From Methanobrevibacter sp. (GTDB lineage Archaea > Methanobacteriota > Methanobacteria > Methanobacteriales > Methanobacteriaceae), in the NCBI GenBank assembly GCA_017652345.1, contig JAGCBE010000063.1, positions 1 to 13,388 on the forward strand: a stretch of 13,388 nt of DNA, in the 5' to 3' direction. Below the pieces are notes generated by a model, which did not search any database, was not told the origin of the DNA, and saw only the letters and a program-made list of their open reading frames with translations. The position numbers were made by a program, and so were the translations under genes. Every line of letters starts with the position of its first letter. Positions within the stretch are counted from its first letter, which is position 1. Shown piece by piece: positions 6,576 through 13,167 of the stretch.

Positions 6576-7451
6576 ATGCAGCAATCAACAAATTATAATT
6601 TTAACCTTCCAGAAGGAACTGATTTAGTAAACCTTCTTACTCAATTAATTCCTAACTGGGCTAGGTTGGATTCTATTTTAAGAGGAATCCAGAACGATAC
6701 TTTTGAAACTGCTACAGAAACTGTAGCACTTGGAGTACATGCTCTTACAAGATTAGATCCAGATGCAAAGCTTTTAAAGTGGGTAGCTACTGCAAATTAT
6801 ACAGCTGGTGAAACATTTACAGTAGATGGTACACCTATAGCAGCTTCTACTCCATCAGGTAATACTTTAGCTACTGGAGCTTATGTTTCTGGAGCTATTG
6901 TTATAGCTGCTATTAATTCAGATGAAACTGCTATGACTGTGTTTGTTACTGGTACAAATGTAGCTTCTGATTCTGAAAGATTAGGAGGTGAACTTCCTTC
7001 TTATTATGCAACAGATCAGGATATGGATACAGCTAACCAGAATATAGAAGATCTGGATAATTTAATGGGTAATACTTCTATTTCTGCTATTGGTGATGGA
7101 ACTGTTACTGGAGCTATTTCTAGTATTGAATCAGATTTAACTGAATTAGAAAGGAGTGGTTTTATGCCTTCTTTAGATTATGCTAATCCATTGTATACTT
7201 TTGACTCTACACACCTTACATTTGCGGCAACAGAAGATTGTTATCTTGTCGGTAATATAACCAATTATACTGGTGCTAATTTAATATTAAATATTGATAA
7301 TACACCAGTATACAAAGTAGGTGGAAATCCTGCTACTGGTGATACTCCATGTGTTACAATATTTAATAAATTAAAAGCTGGTAATACTGTTACATTGAGC
7401 ACTTTTGCAATTAATGCAAGCAATTCATTACATATCTTTGCTAAAGATTAA
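6576..7451 (+). CDS. Tail fibre / receptor-binding protein
   Basis: A 291-aa protein, last gene of the late operon. The N-terminal STNYNFNLPEGTDLVNLLTQ (4-23) is the attachment-type start common in phage fibres. Residues 133-146 (SERLGGELPSYYAT) match the fibre motif LGG-x-x-x-S-x-Y-A. A short helical segment (150-195) is followed by a beta-rich, Asn/Thr-rich C-terminal domain of about 95 residues, probably the receptor-binding tip. An in-frame ATG at 7164 (residue 197) has AAGGAG seven bases upstream, so the tip domain may also be made alone. It is far smaller than phi29 gp12 (854 aa) and has no visible pectate-lyase repeats. The receptor is unknown. Confidence 0.75.
   Translation: MQQSTNYNFNLPEGTDLVNLLTQLIPNWARLDSILRGIQNDTFETATETVALGVHALTRLDPDAKLLKWVATANYTAGETFTVDGTPIAASTPSGNTLATGAYVSGAIVIAAINSDETAMTVFVTGTNVASDSERLGGELPSYYATDQDMDTANQNIEDLDNLMGNTSISAIGDGTVTGAISSIESDLTELERSGFMPSLDYANPLYTFDSTHLTFAATEDCYLVGNITNYTGANLILNIDNTPVYKVGGNPATGDTPCVTIFNKLKAGNTVTLSTFAINASNSLHIFAKD
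7151..7166 (+). promoter_or_regulatory. Internal ribosome binding site and in-frame ATG in the tail fibre gene
   Basis: AAGGAG (7151-7156) stands seven bases before ATG 7164, which is in frame with the fibre gene (588 bases = 196 codons after its start). Translation from here would give a 95-aa protein, 7164-7451, equal to the C-terminal domain. The site sits exactly at the boundary between the helical segment and the beta-rich tip. Confidence 0.5.
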
Positions 7452-7484
7452 TTACTGTTAATCGGAAAATGTGAAAAATTTATG

Positions 7485-7514
7485 TTGTGTATGTACATGT
7501 ACATATGCTAATAT
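7485..7514 (+). promoter_or_regulatory. Promoter P3 of the replication operon
   Basis: TTGTGT (7485-7490), 18-bp spacer, TAATAT (7509-7514) preceded by TGC (extended -10). The start would be near 7521. It lies in the only long gap between late and replication genes. The spacer is filled by a 16-bp palindrome (7490-7505), and the -10 touches the terminator hairpin of the late operon. Confidence 0.55.
7490..7505. promoter_or_regulatory. Palindromic operator in the P3 spacer
   Basis: TATGTACATGTACATA is a perfect 16-bp palindrome between the -35 and -10 hexamers, where a bound repressor would block RNA polymerase. The candidate ligand is the ribbon-helix-helix protein encoded at 8480-8632 in the same operon. 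The site is seen directly. The ligand is inferred. Confidence 0.55.
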
Positions 7515-7558
7515 AGTCCTGGAGAGAAATCTCTAGGACTATTATTTTTATATTTTAA
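7514..7558 (+). terminator. Terminator of the late operon, overlapping P3
   Basis: TAGTCCTGGAGA (7514-7525) pairs with TCTCTAGGACTA (7530-7541): 12 pairs, one G-U, GAAA tetraloop, followed by TTATTTTTATATTTT. RNA arriving from the fibre gene would form the whole hairpin. RNA starting at P3 (near 7521) lacks most of the left arm and would escape. Confidence 0.8.
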
Positions 7559-7573
7559 AGGAGGTTGCAAATT

Positions 7574-7981
7574 ATGAGTTTTGCAAGCAAACACAAAAAA
7601 GGCGGTATTCAATGGGGAATTGATACAGCTGATTTCGAGTACTTCAAATTGGAGGATCTATTTAAGAAAGATGGAACTGATGCTACTTATCAGTTATGTG
7701 GCGTTTTCATCAATCGTAACAAAACAGAAAAGGAACTTAAAGAATATGGCCCTTCAGTTGTAGCTATCTTAGGTGATAAGTTAGTAAACCTTCCTTCACA
7801 TATGGAAGAAGAAGTAAAGGCTATTATGTCAGATGAAGAAGATATTGCTGATATTAAAGCTGGTAATGTTTGGTTTAAAATCCGCTCTTATGAATCACAT
7901 GGTAAGACTTGCTACAGCCCAGACTGGTTAGAAGAAGATGAAGTAGCAGCTATTAAAGAAGCAACTAAGAAAGAAAAATAG
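7574..7981 (+). CDS. Early replication protein, possibly ssDNA-binding
   Basis: A 135-aa protein, first gene of the replication operon. I use ATG 7574 (AAGGAGGT at 7558-7565, eight bases away), not the in-frame TTG at 7565 inside that site. The body looks like a compact alpha/beta or OB-like domain (YQLCGVFINRNKTEKELKEY, then SVVAILGDKLVNLPSHMEEE), followed by FKIRSYESHGKTCYSPDW and a charged, flexible Lys/Glu tail. A small first-operon protein with an acidic/charged end ahead of terminal protein and polymerase is where phi29-like phages keep their ssDNA-binding protein (phi29 gp5). No sequence motif proves this. It is followed by a terminator, so it may be made in excess over the downstream genes, as an SSB should be. 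Confidence 0.5.
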   Translation: MSFASKHKKGGIQWGIDTADFEYFKLEDLFKKDGTDATYQLCGVFINRNKTEKELKEYGPSVVAILGDKLVNLPSHMEEEVKAIMSDEEDIADIKAGNVWFKIRSYESHGKTCYSPDWLEEDEVAAIKEATKKEK

Positions 7982-8004
7982 TAAATATTTTTGTTTAAAA
8001 ATTT

Positions 8005-8035
8005 AAAAGGCTGCTAACTTAAGCAGCCTTTTGTT
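8005..8035 (+). terminator. Intra-operon terminator or attenuator
   Basis: AAAAGGCTGCT (8005-8015) pairs perfectly with AGCAGCCTTTT (8022-8032), loop AACTTA, followed by GTT. The T-run is part of the stem. No promoter is evident downstream, so it probably lets part of the transcripts continue. Confidence 0.7.
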
Positions 8036-8047
8036 AGGAGGTTGAAT

Positions 8048-8239
8048 ATGATTTATAGAATTTACATTGAAGTTGGATATAGAAAAATTGCTTTAGATTT
8101 TAAAAGCAGTCAGGAAGCTGGAGATTTTGCTTCTACACTTCTTTCTCATATTAATACTGGAGCTGGTGAAAATAAATCAAAGCTTAGTTTTGAAGTTATT
8201 AATCCAGAAGCAATAGATGAGGATGAAGAAGATGAATAG
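8048..8239 (+). CDS. Unknown 63-aa acidic protein
   Basis: The start is ATG 8048 with AGGAGG (8036-8041) six bases upstream. The TTG at 8042 lies on that site and is rejected. The N-terminal part alternates polar and hydrophobic residues like beta strands (MIYRIYIEVGYRKIALDFKS), a helix follows (QEAGDFASTLLSHI), and the C-terminus is strongly acidic (EAIDEDEEDE). I do not recognise a family. Acidic tails are common on phage ssDNA-binding or DNA-mimic proteins, which makes it a second, weaker candidate for such a role. Its end overlaps the next gene by eight bases. Confidence 0.6.
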   Translation: MIYRIYIEVGYRKIALDFKSSQEAGDFASTLLSHINTGAGENKSKLSFEVINPEAIDEDEEDE

Positions 8240-8480
8240 CTATAAGCAATCAGCAGAATATGCTTTTGATGTATTAGAGCATTTCTATAATATTCATCAC
8301 AATCAAATATTATCACTGGGAGCTGATAACATTTTTATATTACTTCCTGAAGAAATTTATAATTTGTTAGAAGCTAAAGATAAAAAGGGAAATTATATTT
8401 TTCCTACAAAATTCAAAAATATAAAGCTTAAATCCTATAGTGGATCTAGAATTTTATTTTGTTTAAAGGAGGTCAAATAA
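8232..8480 (+). CDS. Unknown 82-aa protein
   Basis: I do not recognise it. The likely start is ATG 8232 (MNSYKQSAEYAF), overlapping the previous stop, with GAGG about nine bases upstream. In-frame ATGs at 8217 and 8223 lie deeper in the previous gene. The sequence has an N-terminal helix, a hydrophobic strand (NIFILLPEEIYNLLEA, about 31-46) and a Lys-rich C-terminal half (FPTKFKNIKLKSYSGSRILF). The C-terminal KEVK is read from AAGGAGGTCAAA, the ribosome binding site of the next gene, and the stop overlaps that gene's ATG by one base. Tight coupling suggests joint expression with the RHH regulator. Confidence 0.55.
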   Translation: MNSYKQSAEYAFDVLEHFYNIHHNQILSLGADNIFILLPEEIYNLLEAKDKKGNYIFPTKFKNIKLKSYSGSRILFCLKEVK

Positions 8481-8632
8481 TGGCAGCAGTATTAAATAGG
8501 AGTATTAGAAAAGCGGTTCTTATCACTCCAGAACAGAACGAAAAGCTTATTAAGGTTGCAGAAGATAAAAATCTATCTCAAAATGATATTATCAACAAAG
8601 CCTTGGATGCATATCTTGCACGCTTTAAATAA
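8480..8632 (+). CDS. Ribbon-helix-helix (Arc/CopG-type) transcriptional regulator
   Basis: A 50-aa gene. The protein begins MAAVLNRSIRKAVLITPEQN. The pattern is that of RHH proteins: a short basic N-terminal strand (about 9-16, IRKAVLIT) that would enter the DNA major groove, helix 1 (17-29), a turn at NLSQND (31-36) and helix 2 ending ALDAYLARFK. RHH proteins bind as dimers to short palindromes. The perfect palindrome in promoter P3 (7490-7505), which drives this same operon, is an obvious target and would make an autoregulatory loop. Its AAGGAGGT lies inside the previous gene and the start overlaps that gene's TAA by one base. The fold is fairly clear from the pattern. The target is inferred. 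Confidence 0.75.
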   Translation: MAAVLNRSIRKAVLITPEQNEKLIKVAEDKNLSQNDIINKALDAYLARFK

Positions 8633-8656
8633 TATTAATTGGGGAGGTTTAATATT

Positions 8657-9148
8657 ATGAATCCAAATATACAAATGGTGCAAAGGCAAATAAGAGCCTT
8701 TAATAAGCAGTTTTCTAGAATTGATAAGGCTGGCCTTATTACTAATCAAGGTTATGCTTTAGTTACGGATCTAATAGATTATGATCGAATGACTATGAAA
8801 GGTTTTGCTAAAGCTGGTACTAAATACTTAGAGAATATGACAGAAGAAGAACTTCTAGCATATTCAGCTGATATAGAAGATGCTTATGATATTTTAAGAT
8901 GGGATAAAGAAATGTCAGAATTTGAACTATCAGCAAAAGATCCAGAGAGCTTACTTTGGAAGATGTACAACGAACTTGATGCAAATGGCCAGCCTTTTGA
9001 TTCAGATGATGTAAAGGATGTAATAGATGGAGTTTATGAAGTAGGCTTTAAAGAAATGGCTTCTAAAATGTATAAGCTGCTTAAGGATAAAGACTATGGT
9101 CTATCTGACTTTAACGACTGGTTTCAATCGAAAAGAGGACTTGAATAA
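8657..9148 (+). CDS. Candidate terminal protein (replication primer)
   Basis: A 163-aa protein. ATG 8657 has GGGGAGGT (8641-8648) eight bases upstream. A TTG at 8639 lies before that site and is rejected. I see no decisive motif. The N-terminal third is basic and Gln-rich (MVQRQIRAFNKQFSRIDKAG) as expected for DNA binding, and the rest is helical and acidic. The case rests on logic. Linear ends with ITRs plus a protein-primed polymerase require a terminal protein, and in phi29 that gene (gp3) lies directly upstream of the polymerase gene. Here this gene overlaps the polymerase start by one base. At 163 aa it is smaller than phi29 TP (266 aa). The priming Ser/Thr/Tyr cannot be assigned by eye. 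Confidence 0.5.
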   Translation: MNPNIQMVQRQIRAFNKQFSRIDKAGLITNQGYALVTDLIDYDRMTMKGFAKAGTKYLENMTEEELLAYSADIEDAYDILRWDKEMSEFELSAKDPESLLWKMYNELDANGQPFDSDDVKDVIDGVYEVGFKEMASKMYKLLKDKDYGLSDFNDWFQSKRGLE

Positions 9149-11277
9149 TGGAAAGAACACACTTAAGGCGTGATAAGTTCTGGACTTTTGATATTGAAAC
9201 CACAACAGTTATTACAGATGTTATAAGAGGAAAACCAGTTAGACAAGGTTTTATCTGGTCTGGACAGTTTTTTGATGGAGTAGACTATATTCAGGTTAGA
9301 AGTTTACAAGATGTAATTAAAAGACTTCAAATAATTGCAGATGAAAATAAAGATGAAAGTCCTTATAAAATTGTTGTTTTCGTTCACAATTTAAGTTACG
9401 AGTTTCAATTTATTAAGGACTTTTTTAATTTTACTAAGATCTTATGTACTGATAAAAGAAAAATAATAGCAGCTGAAACTGATCAGATCGTTTTCAGATG
9501 CAGCTATTTTTTATCTAACATGAGCTTAGAAAAGTTTATGCAGTTTGAAGGAGTACCTGTTGAATATCAAAAGTCTAACATGGATTATTTAAAGATTAGA
9601 TATCCATGGACTGATCTTACAGAAGATGAATATATTTATTGTAAAAATGATGTAGTGGGCCTTCATATGGCAGTAGAACATAGAATTGCGGATTGTACTA
9701 ATGAAGATATAAATAATCTACCGCTTACTTCTACTGGTTATGTACGAAAAGCTTGTAGAAAAGCAGTTACATCTAATAAGGGGAATCGTTATAGATTTAT
9801 TAGAGAAAAACTTGATAAAGAAACCTTCTTAATGCTACATGCTGCATTTCGTGGAGGTAACACACATGCAAACAAAATGTTTGCAAACATAATCAATTAT
9901 CTAGTCGGACAAAGGGATATTACTAGCTCCTACCCTTTTGAACTATTAACTAAACCTTATCCGACTAAATTCTTTGATTTAGAGCCTTATACGCAAAGAG
10001 AATTTGACTATTATATTTCTAACCCTAAGAAGTGGGCTACTGTATTTGAGGTTGCGTTTACTGGCCTTGAATTAATTAATCCAGATGCTACACCAGTTCC
10101 TTATATATCCACTTCTAAATGTGATCACCTTCAATTTTTAGATCCTGAAGATAAAAAGGATGATAAGGATAAAAAACTATCAGAAAAATCTGCCAAACGT
10201 GGCAAGGTTGATAATGGTAGAATCCTATCTTGTTATGGCTGCTCTATGATTATTACAGAGATTGATTTTAACATAATTAAAGCTCAATACAAGTGGAAAG
10301 AAATGAAAGTTATTAGAGCAAAGGTTGCTAAAAAGAAAATGCTCTGTAAAGAATTAAGAGATCAGATCATGCAATTTTACTTTAATAAGACTACTTTAAA
10401 ACAAGATGAAACTTCACCAGATTATGATGAAGATAAGGCTTATCAGTATGCAAAATCTAAAAATATGCTTAATGGTATTTATGGGATGCATGTTACAAAT
10501 CCTTGCAAATCGGACTATATGTTTGATGAAAGAACAAAAGCTATCATTGAAGGCTATCTAGATGAAGATGGAAATTTCCATGAAGGAAAAGCTGACGAGC
10601 AGCTGCTACTGGATAGATATTATGGATCTTATTCTAACTTCTTAAGCTATCAGGTTGGAGTATATTGTACAGCTTATGCCAGAGCTTCACTTCAGGAAGC
10701 AATAGATGCATGTATTAACAAATCTGATCCAAACAAATCTGATGTAATTTACTGTGATACAGACTCTGTTAAATTTTTGCATCCTGAAGATCATATAGCA
10801 GATTTTGAAGCTATTAATGCTAGAAAGATAAAAGAAGCTGAAAAGCATAATGCATATGTAGATTTTAATGGTAAGCGTTATTATCTAGGAGTTTTTACAG
10901 ATGAAGGTATAGCTACAAAATTTAAAACTTTTGGAGCTAAAAAATATATGTATAGGCTTAAGGATAAGAAGGATATAAAGATCACAATTTCTGGAGTAAA
11001 CAAAAAGAAGGGTAAAGAAAAATTAAAAGCGGATTGTAAAGATAATAAAATAGCAAGTCCTTTTGATATAGAAAAGGGTTATGTATTTCATGGTATCAAA
11101 ACTACCAGCTGCTATAACGATCTGGATAGTATTCATTACTATGAAGCAGAAGGTAAAAAAGTTATGTATGCATCTAATATAGCTATGTACCCTAGCAGCT
11201 ATACTCTAGGATTATCTGCTGATTATGATTATCTATTACAGCAATACGCTGAAAAAATGGAGGTATATTATGACTAA
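9148..11277 (+). CDS. Protein-primed family B DNA polymerase (phi29 gp2-type)
   Basis: A 709-aa replicative polymerase with a 3'-5' exonuclease. Exonuclease motifs: ExoI FDIETT (D15, E17), ExoII HNLSYEF (80-86, with Glu85 where phi29 has Asp), ExoIII YCKND (Y164, D168). Polymerase motifs: A DITSSYP (257-263), B KSKNMLNGIYG (436-446), C YCDTDS (535-540, D537 and D539), and the KKY-type motif FGAKKY (595-600). Insertions between motifs A and B and between B and C correspond to TPR1 and TPR2, which give protein priming and strand displacement. The TPR1 part contains a highly charged Lys/Asp run (about 334-352). It is longer than phi29 polymerase (572 aa). The start ATG overlaps the previous stop (TAATG). 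It copies the genome from terminal protein at both ITRs. Confidence 0.95.
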   Translation: MERTHLRRDKFWTFDIETTTVITDVIRGKPVRQGFIWSGQFFDGVDYIQVRSLQDVIKRLQIIADENKDESPYKIVVFVHNLSYEFQFIKDFFNFTKILCTDKRKIIAAETDQIVFRCSYFLSNMSLEKFMQFEGVPVEYQKSNMDYLKIRYPWTDLTEDEYIYCKNDVVGLHMAVEHRIADCTNEDINNLPLTSTGYVRKACRKAVTSNKGNRYRFIREKLDKETFLMLHAAFRGGNTHANKMFANIINYLVGQRDITSSYPFELLTKPYPTKFFDLEPYTQREFDYYISNPKKWATVFEVAFTGLELINPDATPVPYISTSKCDHLQFLDPEDKKDDKDKKLSEKSAKRGKVDNGRILSCYGCSMIITEIDFNIIKAQYKWKEMKVIRAKVAKKKMLCKELRDQIMQFYFNKTTLKQDETSPDYDEDKAYQYAKSKNMLNGIYGMHVTNPCKSDYMFDERTKAIIEGYLDEDGNFHEGKADEQLLLDRYYGSYSNFLSYQVGVYCTAYARASLQEAIDACINKSDPNKSDVIYCDTDSVKFLHPEDHIADFEAINARKIKEAEKHNAYVDFNGKRYYLGVFTDEGIATKFKTFGAKKYMYRLKDKKDIKITISGVNKKKGKEKLKADCKDNKIASPFDIEKGYVFHGIKTTSCYNDLDSIHYYEAEGKKVMYASNIAMYPSSYTLGLSADYDYLLQQYAEKMEVYYD

Positions 11278-11431
11278 TACAAAGTATGTAAGAGATGAAT
11301 TAAGAAAAACTAATGAAGGCAAATTAAAACTTAATAGCTTATACGGTCAGATGGTTAAAGAATATTACAAGTCAGAAAATACACATTGTAAGATGGAGGG
11401 TTTAAACAATGATAAGAGTCAAAAGAAGTAG
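11270..11431 (+). CDS. Unknown 53-aa protein with a polymerase motif-B look-alike
   Basis: The start is ATG 11270 with GGAGGT (11259-11264) upstream. It overlaps the polymerase end by eight bases. The protein is basic. Residues 18-27 read KLKLNSLYGQ, strikingly like motif B of phi29-type polymerases (K...LNSLYG), although the polymerase next door has LNGIYG instead. It is too short to be a polymerase, so it is either chance, a shuffled fragment, or a small protein that shares the nucleotide- or template-binding helix. Function unknown. The next gene overlaps it and has its own ribosome binding site inside this one. Confidence 0.6.
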   Translation: MTNTKYVRDELRKTNEGKLKLNSLYGQMVKEYYKSENTHCKMEGLNNDKSQKK

Positions 11432-11600
11432 ATGTGAGCTTATAGGTTCATCTATAACAGTTTTATCTGAATTAACAGTAGCACTTATTAATTGTGCAGA
11501 AGTGTTATCAAAGGAATCTAATTTAACTATTGAAGAATCAATAAGAGTAATATGCAATACTGCAATAGAAGCTAATAGGAGAATGGAAGAAAATGAGTAA
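11409..11600 (+). CDS. Unknown 63-aa helical protein
   Basis: ATG 11409 has GGAGGG (11395-11400) eight bases upstream. It overlaps the previous gene by 23 bases. The first residues are basic (MIRVKRSRC). Then follows a long, rather hydrophobic helix (about 12-33, GSSITVLSELTVALINCAEV), a break, and a second amphipathic helix (IEESIRVICNTAIEANRRME). With one moderately hydrophobic segment it could be a membrane-associated peptide, but Glu and Asn within it argue against a true holin. Not recognised. The last codons overlap the next start. Confidence 0.55.
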   Translation: MIRVKRSRCELIGSSITVLSELTVALINCAEVLSKESNLTIEESIRVICNTAIEANRRMEENE

Positions 11601-11883
11601 AAAATATGATGATGTTAAAAGAGCAGCAGAAGCTGCTCTAAGGGGATTATGTAGAACAATTGCTGACAATCTAAGTCAAGAAGATGCTGATCACTTATTT
11701 ATTGAATTATCAATGAGCTTATTTACGGCTTCACTTGATTTTGAATTACCTTTTGAAAAATTTGCTCATGATTTAGCACATAAACAAGCTGCATTTACAT
11801 TAAATGTTGCAGAAAATGTTGTTAAATATAAACATGCTTTAGATGCTGGTGAAGGTGATAATTATGATTTTAAAGAAATATAA
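11593..11883 (+). CDS. Unknown 96-aa helical protein
   Basis: ATG 11593 overlaps the previous stop by eight bases. AGGAGA about ten bases upstream is a modest ribosome binding site. The sequence is Ala-rich and almost all helical by eye (YDDVKRAAEAALRGLCRTIA, LFIELSMSLFTASLDF, FAHDLAHKQAAFTLNVAENV). It has no membrane segment and no Cys/His cluster beyond single residues. I do not recognise a family. It belongs to the block of four small overlapping genes between polymerase and packaging ATPase. Confidence 0.55.
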   Translation: MSKKYDDVKRAAEAALRGLCRTIADNLSQEDADHLFIELSMSLFTASLDFELPFEKFAHDLAHKQAAFTLNVAENVVKYKHALDAGEGDNYDFKEI

Positions 11884-12046
11884 AAAATATATAGGTTTAT
11901 GTCAGTGTAAGGGCTGCCTTAATTTCTATGATCATGCAATTATTACAGTATATCCATATAATGGTGGATTTTATCCAGCTAGATTATGTGCACTTCATGC
12001 TTATGAAGCCTTAAGCATCCATTTTGTAGATCTAAGGAGGTTTTAA
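11864..12046 (+). CDS. Small 60-aa Cys-rich protein, possible zinc-binding
   Basis: I use ATG 11864 (AAGGTGAT at 11852-11859 upstream). An in-frame ATG at 11843 lies further inside the previous gene. The protein has a basic start (MILKKYKKY), then CxCxxC (C13, C15, C18), a His at 24, and a later CxxH (C42, H45), a set that could hold one zinc ion as a treble-clef or ribbon-like fold. Such mini-domains usually bind nucleic acid or a protein partner. Its C-terminal LRRF is read from CTAAGGAGGTTT, the ribosome binding site of the packaging ATPase, which starts one base after the stop. Confidence 0.55.
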   Translation: MILKKYKKYIGLCQCKGCLNFYDHAIITVYPYNGGFYPARLCALHAYEALSIHFVDLRRF

Positions 12047-12047
12047 T

Positions 12048-13076
12048 ATGGATATCCCTAGAAATGGCCTATTTTTAAATATAACAGATGATTTACTGCA
12101 TAATGTAAATCTTATATTTGGAAATCGAGGACCTGGCAAAACTTATTCAATAGTTTGGCATAGGCTAGAAAATGCTATAGCTGATAATTCAAAGCATAAA
12201 TTTATCTGGCTTAGAGATACAGAAACTATTATTAAAAAGTTAGCTGCTAAAGGTTTTACAGCTCCAATAGAAGCAGATCATCCTGAAGTAGGAGTTAACA
12301 AAATTGTTAAAATTGATGGTAATTACTGTTTTGTTCACAATCAAGGCGCTGAAGATGAAATGATTCTAGGTTATCTTATGGCCTTAAGTACTTTCCATAA
12401 TGCAAGAGGTTTAGATTATTCTGATGTAGATACTATTGTATTTGATGAAATGATGCCAGAAGAAGGAACTATTATTAGAAAAGGTCAAGGCAGTTTATGG
12501 CTTAATATGTATGAATCAATTGCTAGAAATAGGGAGCTAAAAGGCCAGCCACCAGTAAGAGTTATATTTTTATCTAACACTAATTGCCTATATTCAGAGA
12601 TATTAGAAGATTTTGGACTATCTGGTATTGTGGAGCATATGCAGCTTAATGATATTAAAACTTATACAGATGATGATATCTGGATTGAGTTTCTAGAAAA
12701 TGCTGACTATACAGAAGCAAAAAGCAAAACGCTTTTATATCGTCTATCTAAGAACCGCAAATTTAACGATATGGCCCTTAATAACAAGTTTAATGATAAT
12801 ATGGCATTAATTGTACCTAACATGAATTTAAAGGGCTCTAAAGGCCTTTTAACGCTGGATAAGAGGTATACATTAATTCAGCTTGCTAATGGTAAGCTAT
12901 ATTATAAATTAGCTTGCTGGAAGGGCCTTATAGATTATGATATGGATAATGATCAGGAAGCTATGCTATATAAGTATATGTTCGCTGATAAGCTTAGATA
13001 TGAATATATAGCTGGAAACATGTTTTTTGATTCGATTTATACACAAAGAAGGATTTTATCATATGCAAAAATCTAA
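12048..13076 (+). CDS. DNA packaging ATPase (phi29 gp16-type, FtsK/HerA-like)
   Basis: A 342-aa motor protein (phi29 gp16 is 332 aa). Walker A GNRGPGKT (25-32) follows a hydrophobic strand (VNLIF). Walker B is TIVFDE (129-134) with D133 and catalytic E134. The strand VIFLSNTN (172-179) is the polar sensor motif after Walker B. After about residue 200 comes the smaller C-terminal domain that contacts DNA and, in phi29, pRNA. The ATPase ring works on the portal at the prohead and pushes the TP-capped DNA in. It is the last gene of the replication operon, ahead of the final terminator. It has an excellent ribosome binding site (AAGGAGGT) and standard motifs throughout. Confidence 0.93.
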   Translation: MDIPRNGLFLNITDDLLHNVNLIFGNRGPGKTYSIVWHRLENAIADNSKHKFIWLRDTETIIKKLAAKGFTAPIEADHPEVGVNKIVKIDGNYCFVHNQGAEDEMILGYLMALSTFHNARGLDYSDVDTIVFDEMMPEEGTIIRKGQGSLWLNMYESIARNRELKGQPPVRVIFLSNTNCLYSEILEDFGLSGIVEHMQLNDIKTYTDDDIWIEFLENADYTEAKSKTLLYRLSKNRKFNDMALNNKFNDNMALIVPNMNLKGSKGLLTLDKRYTLIQLANGKLYYKLACWKGLIDYDMDNDQEAMLYKYMFADKLRYEYIAGNMFFDSIYTQRRILSYAKI

Positions 13077-13126
13077 TATAATTTAACCAGATAACCCACC
13101 CAAACTCATTATCTAAATAATTTCTT

Positions 13127-13167
13127 AATAGCTGCTAACACTGCCACGTTAGCAGCTATTTCTTTAT
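13127..13167 (+). terminator. Final terminator at the right end
   Basis: AATAGCTGCTAAC (13127-13139) pairs perfectly with GTTAGCAGCTATT (13148-13160), loop ACTGCCAC, followed by TCTTTAT. It ends the replication operon. It stands at the same distance from the right end as the outward terminator does from the left end, and shares AATAGCT with it. Bases 13077-13126 hold nothing else I can see. Confidence 0.85.

Noticed and set aside
13083..13091. TTAACCAGA, also present in the pRNA bulge region (378-386)
   Set aside because: A nine-base match in AT-rich sequence with no surrounding similarity or fold. Probably chance.
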